DNA of 64,000 nucleotides from Balaenoptera acutorostrata (lineage: Eukaryota; Chordata; Mammalia; Artiodactyla; Balaenopteridae): the NCBI RefSeq assembly GCF_949987535.1, contig NC_080082.1, forward strand, positions 43,401,874 to 43,465,873, written 5' to 3'. Below the pieces are notes generated by a model, which was given only the letters and a program-made list of their open reading frames with translations, did no database searches and had not been told where the DNA came from. The position numbers were made by a program, and so were the translations under genes. Below, piece after piece: positions 9,899 to 22,000 of this stretch. Position 1 is the first letter of the stretch; each line of letters opens with the position of its first letter.

Positions 9899-10640
9899 TT
9901 TCGTTGTAAGCGGGTTGCATCAGCTTTGTCACATTTTCTCAACTGGCTTTAAAGAAGGGCAGTGAGGTGGGAGACTTAGTTGAGGCCCTGCTTCCCAGGC
10001 TGGAAATTTTACTTTCATTCCTTAGTTAGCACATTGGCTCAGGACGGCCTTACCCCAAGGATTCAGGGATGTGCAGCCCGATTACTTGAGATCAGCCCTT
10101 CTGGCTCTTTCATGGATGAAACCAACTGGGAAAAGAGCCGTTCTAAGCTGGGGACCATGGTGTCTTTCCCTAGTCTACACAGAAACAGCACTCTGAGTGA
10201 AACGAGATGCTGGTGTTTGGTAGCAAAATCTCCTATTCTGAAGAGAAACATTTCGTTGTAAGCGGGTTGCATCAGCCTTGCCTCATTTTCACAAGTGGCT
10301 ATAAAGGAGGGCAGTCAGTAGGCCTCACCCTTCAAGCCCACTCCAATTTCCTAGAGAAAACACCAGGCCTCGGTGTGCTTTCCTGTGGCAAGTAAACTTT
10401 GCTTTCATTCCTTACGGGGCACTTTGGCTCAGAACTGCCCTATCCCAAGGATTCTGGAATGTTCAGCCCGATTGTTTGAAAACAGCTTTTCTGGCTCTTT
10501 CATGGATGAAACCAACTGGGAAAAGAGCCGTTCTAAGCTGGGGACCATGGTGTCTTTCCCTAGTCTACACAGAAACAGCACTCTGAGGGAGAGGAGCTGC
10601 TGGCGTTTGGTAGCAAAATCTCCTATTCTGAAGAGAAACA

Positions 10641-13600
10641 TTTCTTTGCAAACGGGTTGCATCAGCCTTGCCACATTTTCTCAACTGGCTTTAAAGAAGG
10701 GCAGTCACTTGGCAGACTTCCTTGAGTCCCTGCTTCCCAGGCTGGAAACTTTGCTTTCATTCCTTAGTTAGCACATTGGGTCAGGACGGCCTTACCCCAA
10801 GGATTCAGGGATGTGCAGCCCGATTACTTTAGATCAGCCCTTCTGGCTCTTTCATGGCTGAAACCAACTGGGAAAAGAGCCGTTCTAAGCTGGGGACCAT
10901 GGTGTCTTACCCTAGTCTACACAGAAACAGCACTCTGAGGGAGAGGAGTTGCTGGTGTTTGGTAGCACAATCTCCTATTCTGAAGAGAAACATTTGGTTG
11001 TAAGCGGGTTGCAGCAGCCTTGTCACATTTTCTCAACTGGCTTTAAAGAAGGGCAGTCAGGTGGCAGACTTACTCGAGGCCCTGCTTCCCAGGCTGGAAA
11101 TTTTAGTTTCATTCCTTAGTTAGCACATTGGCTCAGGACGGCCTTACACCAAGGATTCAGAGATGTGAAGCCCGATTACTTGAGATCAGCCCTTCCGGCT
11201 CTTTCATGGATGAAACCACCTGGGAAAAGAGCCGTTCTTAGCTGGGAACATGGTGTCTTACCCTAATCTACACAGAAACAGCACTCTGAGGGAGAGGAGC
11301 TGCTGGTGTTTGGTAGCACAATGTCCTATTCTGAAAAGAAACATTTCGTTGTAAGCGGGTTGCATCAGCCTTGCCTCATTTTCCCAAGTGGCTATAAAGG
11401 AGGGCAGTCAGTAGGCCTCACCCTTCAAGCCCACTCCAATTTCCTAGAGAAAACACTAGGTCACGGTGTGCTTTCCTGTGGCAAGTAAACTTTGCTTTCA
11501 TTCCTTAGGGGGCACTTTGGCTCAGAACTGCGCTACCCCAAGGATTCAGGAATGTTCATCCCGATTGTTTGAGAACAGCTTTTCTGGCTCTTTCATGGAT
11601 GAAACCAACTGGGAAAAGAGCCGTTCTAAGCTGGGGACCATGGTGTCTTTCCCTAGTCTACACAGAAACAGCACTCTGAGTGAAACGAGCTGCTGGCATT
11701 TGGTAGCAAATCTCCTATTCTGAAGAGAAACATTTCGTTGTAAGCGGGTTGTATCAGCCTTGCCACGTTTTCTCAACTGGGTATAAAGGAGGGCAGTCAG
11801 TAGTCCTCACCCTTCAAACCTACTCCAATTTCATAGAGGAAACACCAAGCCTCGGTATGGTGTCCTGTGGCAAGGAAACTTTGCTTTCATTCCTTAGGTG
11901 GCACATTGGCTCAGAACTGCCCTACCCCAAGGATTCAGGGATGTGCAGCCCGATTACTTGAGATCAGCCCTTCTGGCTCTTTCATGGCTGAAACCAACTG
12001 GGAAAAGAGCCATTCTAAGCTGGGGACCATGGTGTCTTACCCTAATCTACACAGAAACAGCACTCTGAGGGAGAGGAGCTGCTGGTGTTTGGTAGCACCA
12101 TCTCCTATTCTGAAGAGAAACATTTCGTTGTAAGCGGGTTGCATCAGCCTTGTCACATTTTCTCAACTGGCTTTAAAGAAGGGCAGTCAGGTGGCAGACT
12201 TACTTGAGGCCCTGCTTCCCAGGCTGGAAATTTTACTTTCATTCCTTAGTTAGCACATTGGTTCAGGACGGCCTTACCCCAAGGATTCAGGGATGTGCAG
12301 CCTGATTACTTGAGATCAGCCCTTCCGGCTCTTTCATGGATGAAACCACCTGGGAAAAGAGCCGTTCTTAGTTGGGGACCATGGTGTCTTTCCCTAGTCT
12401 ACACAGAAACAGCACTCTGAATGAAACGAGATGCTGGCGTTTGGTAGCAAAATCTCCTATTCTGAAGAGAAACATTTCTTTGCAAGCGGGTTGCATCAGC
12501 CTTGCCACATTTTCTCAACTGGCTTTAAAGAAGGGCAGTCAGTTGGCAGACTTCCTTGAGTCCCTGCTTCCCAGGCTGGAAACTTTGCTTTCATTCCTTG
12601 GTTAGCACATTGGGTCAGGACGGCCTTACCCCAAGGATTCAGGGATGTGCAGCCCGATTACTTGAGATCAGCCCTTCTGGCTCTTTCATGGCTGAAACCA
12701 ACTGGGAACAGAGCCGTTCTAAGCTGGGGACCATGGTGTCTTAACCTAGTCTACACAGAAACAACACTCTGAGGGAGAGGAGCTGCTGGTGTTTGGTAGC
12801 ACAGTCTCCTATTCTGAAAAGAAACATTTCGTTGTAAGCGGGTTGCCTCAGCCTTGTCACATTTTCTCAACTGGCTTTAAAGAAGGGCAGTCAGGTGGCA
12901 GACTTACTTGAGGCCCTGCTTCCCAGGCTCGAAACTTTGCTTTCATTCCTTAGGTGGCACATTGGCTCAGGACTGCCTTACCCCAAGGATTCAGTTATGT
13001 GCAGCCCGATTACTTGAGATCAGCCCTTCAGGCTCTTTCATGGCTGAAACCAACTGGGAAAAGTGCCGTTCTAAGCAGGGGACCATGGTGTCTTTCCCTA
13101 GTCTACACAGAAACAGCGCTCTGAGGGAAACGACCTGCTGGCATTTGGTAGCAAAATCTGCTATGTGAAGAGAAACATTTCGCTGTAAGTGGGTTGCATC
13201 AGCCTTGCTACATTTTCTCAACTGGCTTTAAAGTAGGGTAGTCATTTGGCAAACTTATTTGAGGCCCTGCTTCCCAGGCTGGAAATTTTGCTTTCATTCC
13301 TTAGGTAGCACATTGGCTCAGGACGGCCTTACCCCAAGGATTCAGGGATGTGCAGCCCGATTACTTGAGATCAGCCCTTCTGGCTCTTTCATGGATGAAA
13401 CCAACTGGGAAAAGAGCCGTTCTATGCTGGGGACCATGGTGTCTTTCCCTAGTCTACACAGAAACAGCACTCTGAGTGAAACGAGCTGCTGGCATTTGGT
13501 AGCAAATCTCCTATTCTGAAGAGAAACATTTCGTTGTAAGCGGGTTGTATCAGCCTTGCCACGTTTTCTCAACTGGGTATAAAGGAGGGCAGTCAGTAGT

Positions 13601-16065
13601 CCTCACCCTTCAAACCTACTCCAATTTCATAGAGGAAACACCAAGCCTCGGTATGGTCTCCTGTGGCAAGGAAACTTTGCTTTCATTCCTTAGGTGGCAC
13701 ATTGGCTCAGAACTGCCCTACCCCAAGGATTCAGGGATGTGCAGCCCGATTACTTGAGATCAGCCCTTCTGGCTCTTTCATGGCTGAAACCAACTGGGAA
13801 AAGAGCCGTTCTAAGCTGGGGACCATGGTGTCTTACCCTAGTCTACACAGAAACAGCACTCTGAGGGAGAGGAGCTGCTGGTGTTTGGTAGCACCATCTC
13901 CTATTCTGAAGAGAAACATTTCGTTGTAAGCGGGTTGCATCAGCCTTGTCACATTTTCTCAACTGGCTTTAAAGAAGGGCAGTCACTTGGCAGACTTCCT
14001 TGAGTTCCTGCTTCCCAGGCTGGAAACTTTGCTTTCATTCCTTAGTTAGCACATTGGGTCAGGACGGCTTTACCCCAAGGATTCAGGGATGTGCAGCCCG
14101 ATTACTTGAGATCACCCCTTCTGGCTCTTTCATGGCTGAAACCAACTGGGAAAAGAGCCGTTCTAAGCTGGGGACCATGGTGTCTTACCCTAGTCTACAC
14201 AGAAACAGCACTCTGAGGGATAGGAGTTGCTGGTGTTTGGTAGCACAATCTCCTATTCTGAAGAGAAACATTTCGTTGTAAGCGGGTTGCATCAGCCTTG
14301 TCACATTTTCTCAACTGGCTTTAAAGAAGGGCAGTCAGGTGGCAGACTTACTCGAGGCCCTGCTTCCCAGGCTGGAAATTTTACTTTCATTCCTTAGTTA
14401 GCACATTGGCTCAGGACGGCCTTACCCCAAGGATTCAGGGATTTGCAGCCCGATTACTTGAGATCAGCCCTTCCGGCTCTTTCATGGATGAAACCACCTG
14501 GGAAAAGAGCCGTTCTTAGCTGGGGACCATGGTGTCTTTCCCTAGTCTACACAGAAACAGCACTCTGAGGGAAACGAGATGCTGGCGTTTGGTAGCAAAA
14601 TCTCCTATTCTGAAGTGAAACATTTCCTTGTAAGTGGGTTGCCTCAGCCTTGCCTCATTTTCACAAGTGGCTATAAAGGAGGGCAGTCAGTAGGCCTCAC
14701 CCTTTAAGCCCACTCCAATTTCCTAGAGAAAACACCAGGCCACGGTGTGCTTTCCTGTGGCAAGTAAACTTTGCTTTCATTCCTTACGGGGCACTTTGGC
14801 TCAGAACTGCCCTACCCCAAGGATTCAGGAATGTTCATCCCGATTGTTTGAGAACAGCTTTTCTAGCTCTTTCATGGATGAAACCAAATGGGAAAAGAGC
14901 CGTTCTAAGCTGGGCACCATGGTGTCTTACCCTGGTCTAACAGAAACAGCACTCTGAGGGAGACGAGCTGCTGGCGTTTGGTAGCAAAATCTCCTATTCT
15001 GAAGAGAAACATTTCGTTGTAAGCGGGTTGCATCAGCCTTGTCACATTTTCTGAACTGGCTTTAAAGAAGGGCAGTCAGTTGGCAGACTTCCTTGAGTCC
15101 CTGCGTCCCAGGCTGGAAACTTTGCTTTCATTCCTTAGTTAGCACATTGGCTCAGGACGGCCTTACCCCAAGGATTCAGGGATGTGCAGCCCGATTATTT
15201 GAGATCAGCCCTTCTGGCTCTTTCATGGATGAAACCAACTGGGAAAAGAGCCGTTCTAAGTTGGGGACCATGGTGTCTTTCCCTAGTCTACACAGAAACA
15301 GCACTCTGAGGGAGAGGAGCTGCTGGCGTTTGGTAGCAAAATCTCCTATTCTGAAGAGAAACATTTCTTTGCAAGCGGGTTGCAACAGCCTTGCCACATT
15401 TTCTCAATTGGCTTTAAAGGAGGGCAGTCAATTGGCAAACTTCCTTGAGGCCCTGCTTCCCAGGCTGTAAAATTTGCTTTCATTCCTTAGTTGGCACATT
15501 GGCTCAGGACTGCCTTACCCCAAAGATTCAGGGATGTGCAGCCCGATTACTTGAGATCAGCCCTTCAGGCTCTTTCATGGCTGAAACCAACTGGGAAAAG
15601 TGCCGTTCTAAGCAGGGGACCATGGTGTCTTTCCCTACTCTACACAGAAACAGCGCTCTGAGGTAAACGAGCTGCTGGCATTTGGTAGCAAAATCTGCTA
15701 TGTGAAGAGAAACCTTTCGCTGTAAGTTAGTTGCATCAGCCTTGCTACATTTTCTCAACTGGCTTTAAAGTAGGGTAGTCATTTGGCAAACTTATTTGAG
15801 GCCCTGCTTCCCAGGCTGGAAATTTTGCTTTCATTCCTTAGGTAGCACATTGGCTCAGGACGGCCTTACCCCAAGGATTTAGGGATGTGCAGCCCGATTA
15901 CTTGCGATCAGCCCTTCTGGCTCTTTCATGGATGAAACCAACTGGGAAAAGAGCCGTTCTAAGCTGGGGACCATGGTGTCTTTCCCTAGTCTGCACAGAA
16001 ACAGCACTCTGAGTGAAACGAGCTGCTGGCATTTGGTAGCAAATCTCCTATTCTGAAGAGAAACA
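10641..16065 (+). repeat. Monomer map: head of the 87-mer, copy 1
   Basis: Fifteen monomers with box starts and classes: 10641 K', 10993 G, 11344 F, 11733 F, 12123 F, 12475 K, 12827 F, 13178 T, 13529 F, 13919 F, 14271 F, 14623 C, 15012 F, 15364 K, 15715 T'. Long monomers start at 11344, 11733, 13529 and 14623. It mirrors 1-5803 minus one long monomer. The box at 14623 carries both the C-class change and a CGGG to TGGG change, which neither 4361 nor 46614 has. Confidence 0.85.
12123..12474 (+). repeat. Short monomer at the junction where one long monomer is missing
   Basis: It equals 1472-1823 almost to the end (including CTCTGAATGAAACG) but is followed directly by the K box at 12475 instead of a C box and a 389-bp L2 monomer. 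The joint falls in the CTCCTATTCTGAAGAGAAAC tract shared by all monomers, so exactly one whole monomer was lost or gained. The same junction is at 44466 in copy 2. One base also differs: TTAGTTGGGG here against TTAGCTGGGG near 1717. Confidence 0.75.
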
Positions 16066-19000
16066 TTTCGTTGTAAGCGGGTTGTATCAGCCTTGCCACG
16101 TTTTCTCAACTGGGTATAAAGGAGGGCAGTCAGTAGTCCTCACCCTTCAAACCTACTCCAATTTCATAGAGGAAACACCAAGCCTCGGTATGGTCTCCTG
16201 TGGCAAGGAAACTTTGCTTTCATTCCTTAGGTGGCACATTGGCTCCAACTGCCCTAACCCAAGGATTCAGGGATGTGCAGCCCGATTATTTGAGATCAGC
16301 CCTTTTGGCTCTTTCATGGATGAAACCAACTGGGAAAAGAGCCGTTCTAAGCTGGGGCCCATGGTGTCTTTCCCTAGTCTACACAGAAAGAGCGCTCTGA
16401 GTGAAACGAGATGCTGACGTTTGGTAGCAAAATCTCCTATTCTGAAGAGAAACATTTCCTTGTAAGCGGGTTGCCTCATCCTTGCCTCATTTTCACAAGT
16501 GGCTATAAAGGAGGGCAGTCAGTAGGCCTCACCCTTCAAGCCCACACCAATTTCCTAGAGAAAACACCAGGCCACGGTGTGCTTTCCTGTGGCAAGTAAA
16601 CTTTGCTTTCATTCCTTAGGGGGCACTTTGGCTCAGAACTGCCCTACCCCAAGGATTCAGGAATGTTCATCCCGATTGTTTGAGAACAGCTTTTCTAGCT
16701 CTTTCATGGATGAAACCAACTGGGAAAAGAGCCGTTCTAAGCTGGGCACCATGGTGTCTTACCCTGGTCTAACAGAAACAGCACTCTGAGGGAGACGAGC
16801 TGCTGGCGTTTGGTAGCAAAATCTCCTATTCTGAAGAGAAACATTTCGTTGTAAGCGGGTTGTATCAGCCTTGCCACGTTTTCTCAACTGGGTATAAAGG
16901 AGGGCAGTCAGTAGTCCTCACCCTTCAAACCTACTCCAATTTCATAGAGGAAACACCAAGCCTCGGTATGGTCTCCTGTGGCAAGGAAACTTTGCTTTCA
17001 TTCCTTAGGTGGCACATTGGCTCAGAACTGCCCTACCCCAAGGATTCAGGGATGTGCAGCCCGATTACTTGAGATCAGCCCTTCTGGCTCTTTCATGGCT
17101 GAAACCAACTGGGAAAAGAGCCGTTCTAAGATGGGGACCATGGTGTCTTACCCTAGTCTACACAGAAACAGCACTCTGAGGGAGAGGAGCTGCTGGTGTT
17201 TGGTAGCACCATCTCCTATTCTGAAGAGAAACATTTCGTTGTAAGCGGGTTGCATCAGCTTTGTCACATTTTCTCAACTGGCTTTAAAGAAGGGCAGTGA
17301 GGTGGGAGACTTAGTTGAGGCCCTGCTTTCCAGGCTGGAAATTTTGCTTTCATTCCTTAGGTAGCACATTGGCTCAGGACGGCCTTACCCCAAGGATTCA
17401 GGGATGTGCAGCCCGATTACTTGAGATCAGCCCTTCTGGCTCTTTCATGGATGAAACCAACTGGGAAAAGAGCCGTTCTAAGCTGGGGCCCATGGTGTCT
17501 TTCCCTAGTCTACACAGAAAGAGCGCTCTGAGTGAAACGAGATGCTGACGTTTGGTAGCAAAATCTCCTATTCTGAAGAGAAACATTTCGTTGTAAGCGG
17601 GTTGCATCAGCCTTGCCTCATTTTCACAAGTGGCTATAAAAGAGGGCAGTCAGTAGGCCTCACCCTTGAAGCCCACTCCAATTTCCTAGAGAAAACACCA
17701 GGCCTCGGTGTGCTTTCCTGTGGCAAGTAAACTTTGCTTTCATTCCTTAGGGGGCACTTTGGCTCAGAAATGCCCTACCCCAAGGATTCAGGAATGTTCA
17801 GCCCGATTGTATGAGAATAGCTTTTCTGGCACTTTCATGGATGAAACCAACTGGGAAAAGAGCCGTTCTAAGCTGGGGACCATGGTGTCTTACCCTAGTC
17901 TACACAGAAACAGCACTCTGAGGGAGAGGAGCTGCTGGCGTTTGGTAGCACAATCTCCTATTCTGAAGAGAAATATTTCGTTGTAAGTGGGAGGCATCAG
18001 CCTTGCCACATTTTCTCAACTGGCTTTAAAGAAGGGCAGTCAGTTGGCAGACTTCCTTGAGGCCCTGCTTCCTAGGCTGTAAACTTTGCTTTCATTCCTT
18101 AGTTGGCACATTGGCTCAGGACTGCCTTACCCCAAAGATTCAGGGATGTGCAGCCCTATTAGTTGAGATCAGCCCTTCTGGCTCTTTCATGGATGAAACC
18201 AACTGGGAACAGAGCCGTTCTAAGCTGGGGACCATGGTGTCTTAACCTAGTCTACACAGAAACAGCACTCTGAGGGAGAGGAGCTGCTGGTGTTTGGTAG
18301 CACAGTCTCCTATTCTGAAAAGAAACATTTCGTTGTAAGCGGGTTGCCTCAGCCTTGTCACATTTTCTCAACTGGCTTTAAAGAAGGGCAGTCAGGTGGC
18401 AGACTTACTTGAGGCCCTGCTTCCCAGGCTCGAAACTTTGCTTTCATTCCTTAGGTGGCACATTGGCTCAGGACTGCCTTACCCCAAGGATTCAGTTATG
18501 TGCAGCCCGATTACTTGAGATCAGCCCTTCAGTCTCTTTCATGGCTGAAACCAACTGGGAAAAGTGCCGTTCTAAGCAGGGGACCATGGTGTCTTTCCCT
18601 AGTCTACACAGAAACAGCGCTCTGAGGGAAACGACCTGCTGGCATTTGGTAGCAAAATCTGCTATGTGAAGAGAAACATTTCGCTGTAAGTGGGTTGCAT
18701 CAGCCTTGCTACATTTTCTCAACTGGCTTTAAAGTAGGGTAGTCATTTGGCAAACTTATTTGAGGCCCTGCTTCCCAGGCTGGAAATTTTGCTTTCATTC
18801 CTTAGGTAGCACATTGGCTCAGGACGGCCTTACCCCAAGGATTCAGGGATGTGCAGCCCGATTACTTGAGATCAGCCCTTCTGGCTCTTTCATGGATGAA
18901 ACCAACTGGGAAAAGAGCCGTTCTATGCTGGGGACCATGGTGTCTTTCCCTAGTCTACACAGAAACAGCACTCTGAGTGAAACGAGCTGCTGGCATTTGG

Positions 19001-22000
19001 TAGCAAATCTCCTATTCTGAAGAGAAACATTTCGTTGTAAGCGGGTTGTATCAGCCTTGCCACGTTTTCTCAACTGGGTATAAAGGAGGGCAGTCAGTAG
19101 TCCTCACCCTTCAAACCTACTCCAATTTCATAGAGGAAACACCAAGCCTCGGTATGGTCTCCTGTGGCAAGGAAACTTTGCTTTCATTCCTTAGGTGGCA
19201 CATTGGCTCAGAACTGCCCTACCCCAAGGATTCAGGGATGTGCAGCCCGATTACTTGAGATCAGCCCTTCTGGCTCTTTCATGGCTGAAACCAACTGGGA
19301 AAAGAGCCGTTCTAAGCTGGGGACCATGGTGTCTTACCCTAGTCTACACAGAAACAGCACTCTGAGGGAGAGGAGCTGCTGGTGTTTGGTAGCACCATCT
19401 CCTATTCTGAAGAGAAACATTTCGTTGTAAGCGGGTTGCATCAGCCTTGTCACATTTTCTCAACTGGCTTTAAAGAAGGGCAGTCACTTGGCAGACTTCC
19501 TTGAGTTCCTGCTTCCCAGGCTGGAAACTTTGCTTTCATTCCTTAGTTAGCACATTGGGTCAGGACGGCCTTACCCCAAGGATTCAGGGATGTGCAGCCC
19601 GATTACTTGAGATCAGCCCTTCTGGCTCTTTCATGGATGAAACCAACTGGGAAAAGAGCCGTTCTAAGCTGGGGACCATGGTGTCTTTCCCTAGTCTGCA
19701 CAGAAACAGCATTCTGAGTGAAACGAGCTGCTGGCATTTGGTAGCAAATCTCCTATTCTGAAGAGAAACATTTCGTTGTAAGCGGGTTGTATCAGCCTTG
19801 CCACGTTTTCTCAACTGGGTATAAAGGAGGGCAGTCAGTAGTCCTCACCCTTCAAACCTATTCCAATTTCATAGAGGAAACACCAAGCCTCGGTATGGTC
19901 TCCTGTGGCAAGGAAACTTTGCTTTCATTCCTTAGGTGGCACATTGGCTCAAACTGCCCTAACCCAAGGATTCAGGGATGTGCAGCCCGATTACTTGAGA
20001 TCAGCCCTTCTGGCTCTTTCATGGATGAAACCAACTGGGAAAAGAGCCGTTCTAAGCTGGGGCCCATGGTGTCTTTCCCTAGTCTACACAGAAAGAGCGC
20101 TCTGAGTGAAACGAGATGCTGACGTTTGGTAGCAAAATCTCCTATTCTGAAGAGAAACATTTCCTTGTAAGCGGGTTGCCTCAGCCTTGCCTCATTTTCA
20201 CAAGTGGCTATAAAGGAGGGCAGTCAGTAGGCCTCACCCTTCAAGCCCACACCAATTTCCTAGAGAAAACACCAGGCCACGGTGTGCTTTCCTGTGGCAA
20301 GTAAACTTTGCTTTCATTCCTTAGGGGGCACTTTGGCTCAGAACTGCCCTACCCCAAGGATTCAGGAATGTTCATCCCGATTGTTTGAGAACAGCTTTTC
20401 TAGCTCTTTCATGGATGAAACCAACTGGGAAAAGAGCCGTTCTAAGCTGGGCACCATGGTGTCTTACCCTGGTCTAACAGAAACAGCACTCTGAGGGAGA
20501 CGAGCTGCTGGCGTTTGGTAGCAAAATCTCCTATTCTGAAGAGAAACATTTCGTTGTAAGCGGGTTGTATCAGCCTTGCCACGTTTTCTCAACTGGGTAT
20601 AAAGGAGGGCAGTCAGTAGTCCTCACCCTTCAAACCTACTCCAATTTCATAGAGGAAACACCAAGCCTCGGTATGGTCTCCTGTGGCAAGGAAACTTTGC
20701 TTTCATTCCTTAGGTGGCACATTGGCTCAGAACTGCCCTACCCCAAGGATTCAGGGATGTGCAGCCCGATTACTTGAGATCAGCCCTTCTGGCTCTTTCA
20801 TGGCTGAAACCAACTGGGAAAAGAGCCGTTCTAAGATGGGGACCATGGTGTCTTACCCTAGTCTACACAGAAACAGCACTCTGAGGGAGAGGAGCTGCTG
20901 GTGTTTGGTAGCACCATCTCCTATTCTGAAGAGAAACATTTCGTTGTAAGCGGGTTGCATCAGCTTTGTCACATTTTCTCAACTGGCTTTAAAGAAGGGC
21001 AGTGAGGTGGGAGACTTAGTTGAGGCCCTGCTTCCCAGGCTGGAAATTTTACTTTCATTCCTTAGTTAGCACATTGGCTCAGGACGGCCTTACCCCAAGG
21101 ATTCAGGGATGTGCAGCCCGATTACTTGAGATCAGCCCTTCTGGCTCTTTCATGGATGAAACCAACTGGGAAAAGAGCCGTTCTAAGCTGGGGACCATGG
21201 TGTCTTTCCCTAGTCTACACAGAAACAGCACTCTGAGTGAAACGAGATGCTGGCGTTTGGTAGCAAAATCTCCTATTCTGAAGAGAAACATTTCCTTGTA
21301 AGCGGGTTGCCTCAGCCTTGCCTCATTTTCACAAGTGGCTATAAAGGAGGGCAGTCAGTAGGCCTCACCCTTCAAGCCGACTCCAATTTCCTAGAGAAAA
21401 CACCAGGCCACGGTGTGCTTTCCTGTGGCAAGTAAACTTTGCTTTCATTCCTTACGGGGCACTTTGGCTCAGAACTGCCCTACCCCAAGGATTCAGGAAT
21501 GTTCAGCCCGATTGTTTGAGAACAGCTTTTCTAGCTCTTTCATGGATGAAACCAACTGGGAAAAGTGCCGTTCTAAGCAGGGGACCATGGTGTCTTTCCC
21601 TAGTCTACACAGAAACAGCGCTCTGAGGGAAACGAGATGCTGGCATTTGGTAGCAAAATCTGCTATGTGAAGAGAAACATTTCGCTGTAAGTGGGTTGCA
21701 TCAGCCTTGCTACATTTTCTCAACTGGCTTTAAAGTAGGGTAGTCATTTGGCAAACTTATTTGAGGCCCTGCTTTCCAGGCTGGAAATTTTGCTTTCATT
21801 CCTTAGGTAGCACATTGGCTCAGGACGGCCTTACCCCAAGGATTCAGGGATGTGCAGCCCGATTACTTGAGATCAGCCCTTCTGGCTCTTTCATGGATGA
21901 AACCAACTGGGAAAAGAGCCGTTCTAAGCTGGGGCCCATGGTGTCTTTCCCTAGTCTACACAGAAAGAGCGCTCTGAGTGAAACGAGATGCTGACGTTTG

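Larger units (their letters stand above)
1..10640 (+). repeat. 29-monomer HOR unit (10,651-bp period), missing its first 11 bases
   Basis: Position 1 aligns with 10652, and shift 10,651 holds until about 1820. After that the shift becomes 10,262, because the next unit lacks one 389-bp long monomer here (1824-2212). It drops to 9,911 beyond 6544 and 9,170 beyond 8416 as further monomers are gained or lost. The tail (about 8340-10640) matches 40331-42631 at shift 31,991. The unit thus has the head and tail of the neighbouring 87-mer with a much shorter middle. Only a few head differences were seen, such as T115 versus A10766 and A892 versus G11543. Confidence 0.85.
5804..10640 (+). repeat. Monomer map: middle and tail of the 29-mer unit
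   Basis: Box starts and classes: 5804 F, 6192 T, 6544 C, 6933 F, 7323 F, 7675 C, 8064 T, 8416 F, 8806 M, 9158 F, 9509 F, 9899 F, 10251 F. Long monomers start at 5804, 6544, 6933, 7675, 8416, 9509 and 10251. The order 6544-8415 (C F F C T) is also found at 20160-22031 inside the 24-mer. From about 8340 on, the sequence is the same as 40331-42631. Confidence 0.85.

Noticed and set aside
10373..10771. Longest open frames (125-132 codons) as possible genes
   Set aside because: They recur in every unit, exist in several frames and on both strands, change length with single satellite variants (mainly the K-class box removing a TAA), and show no protein domain. They are by-products of the monomer.
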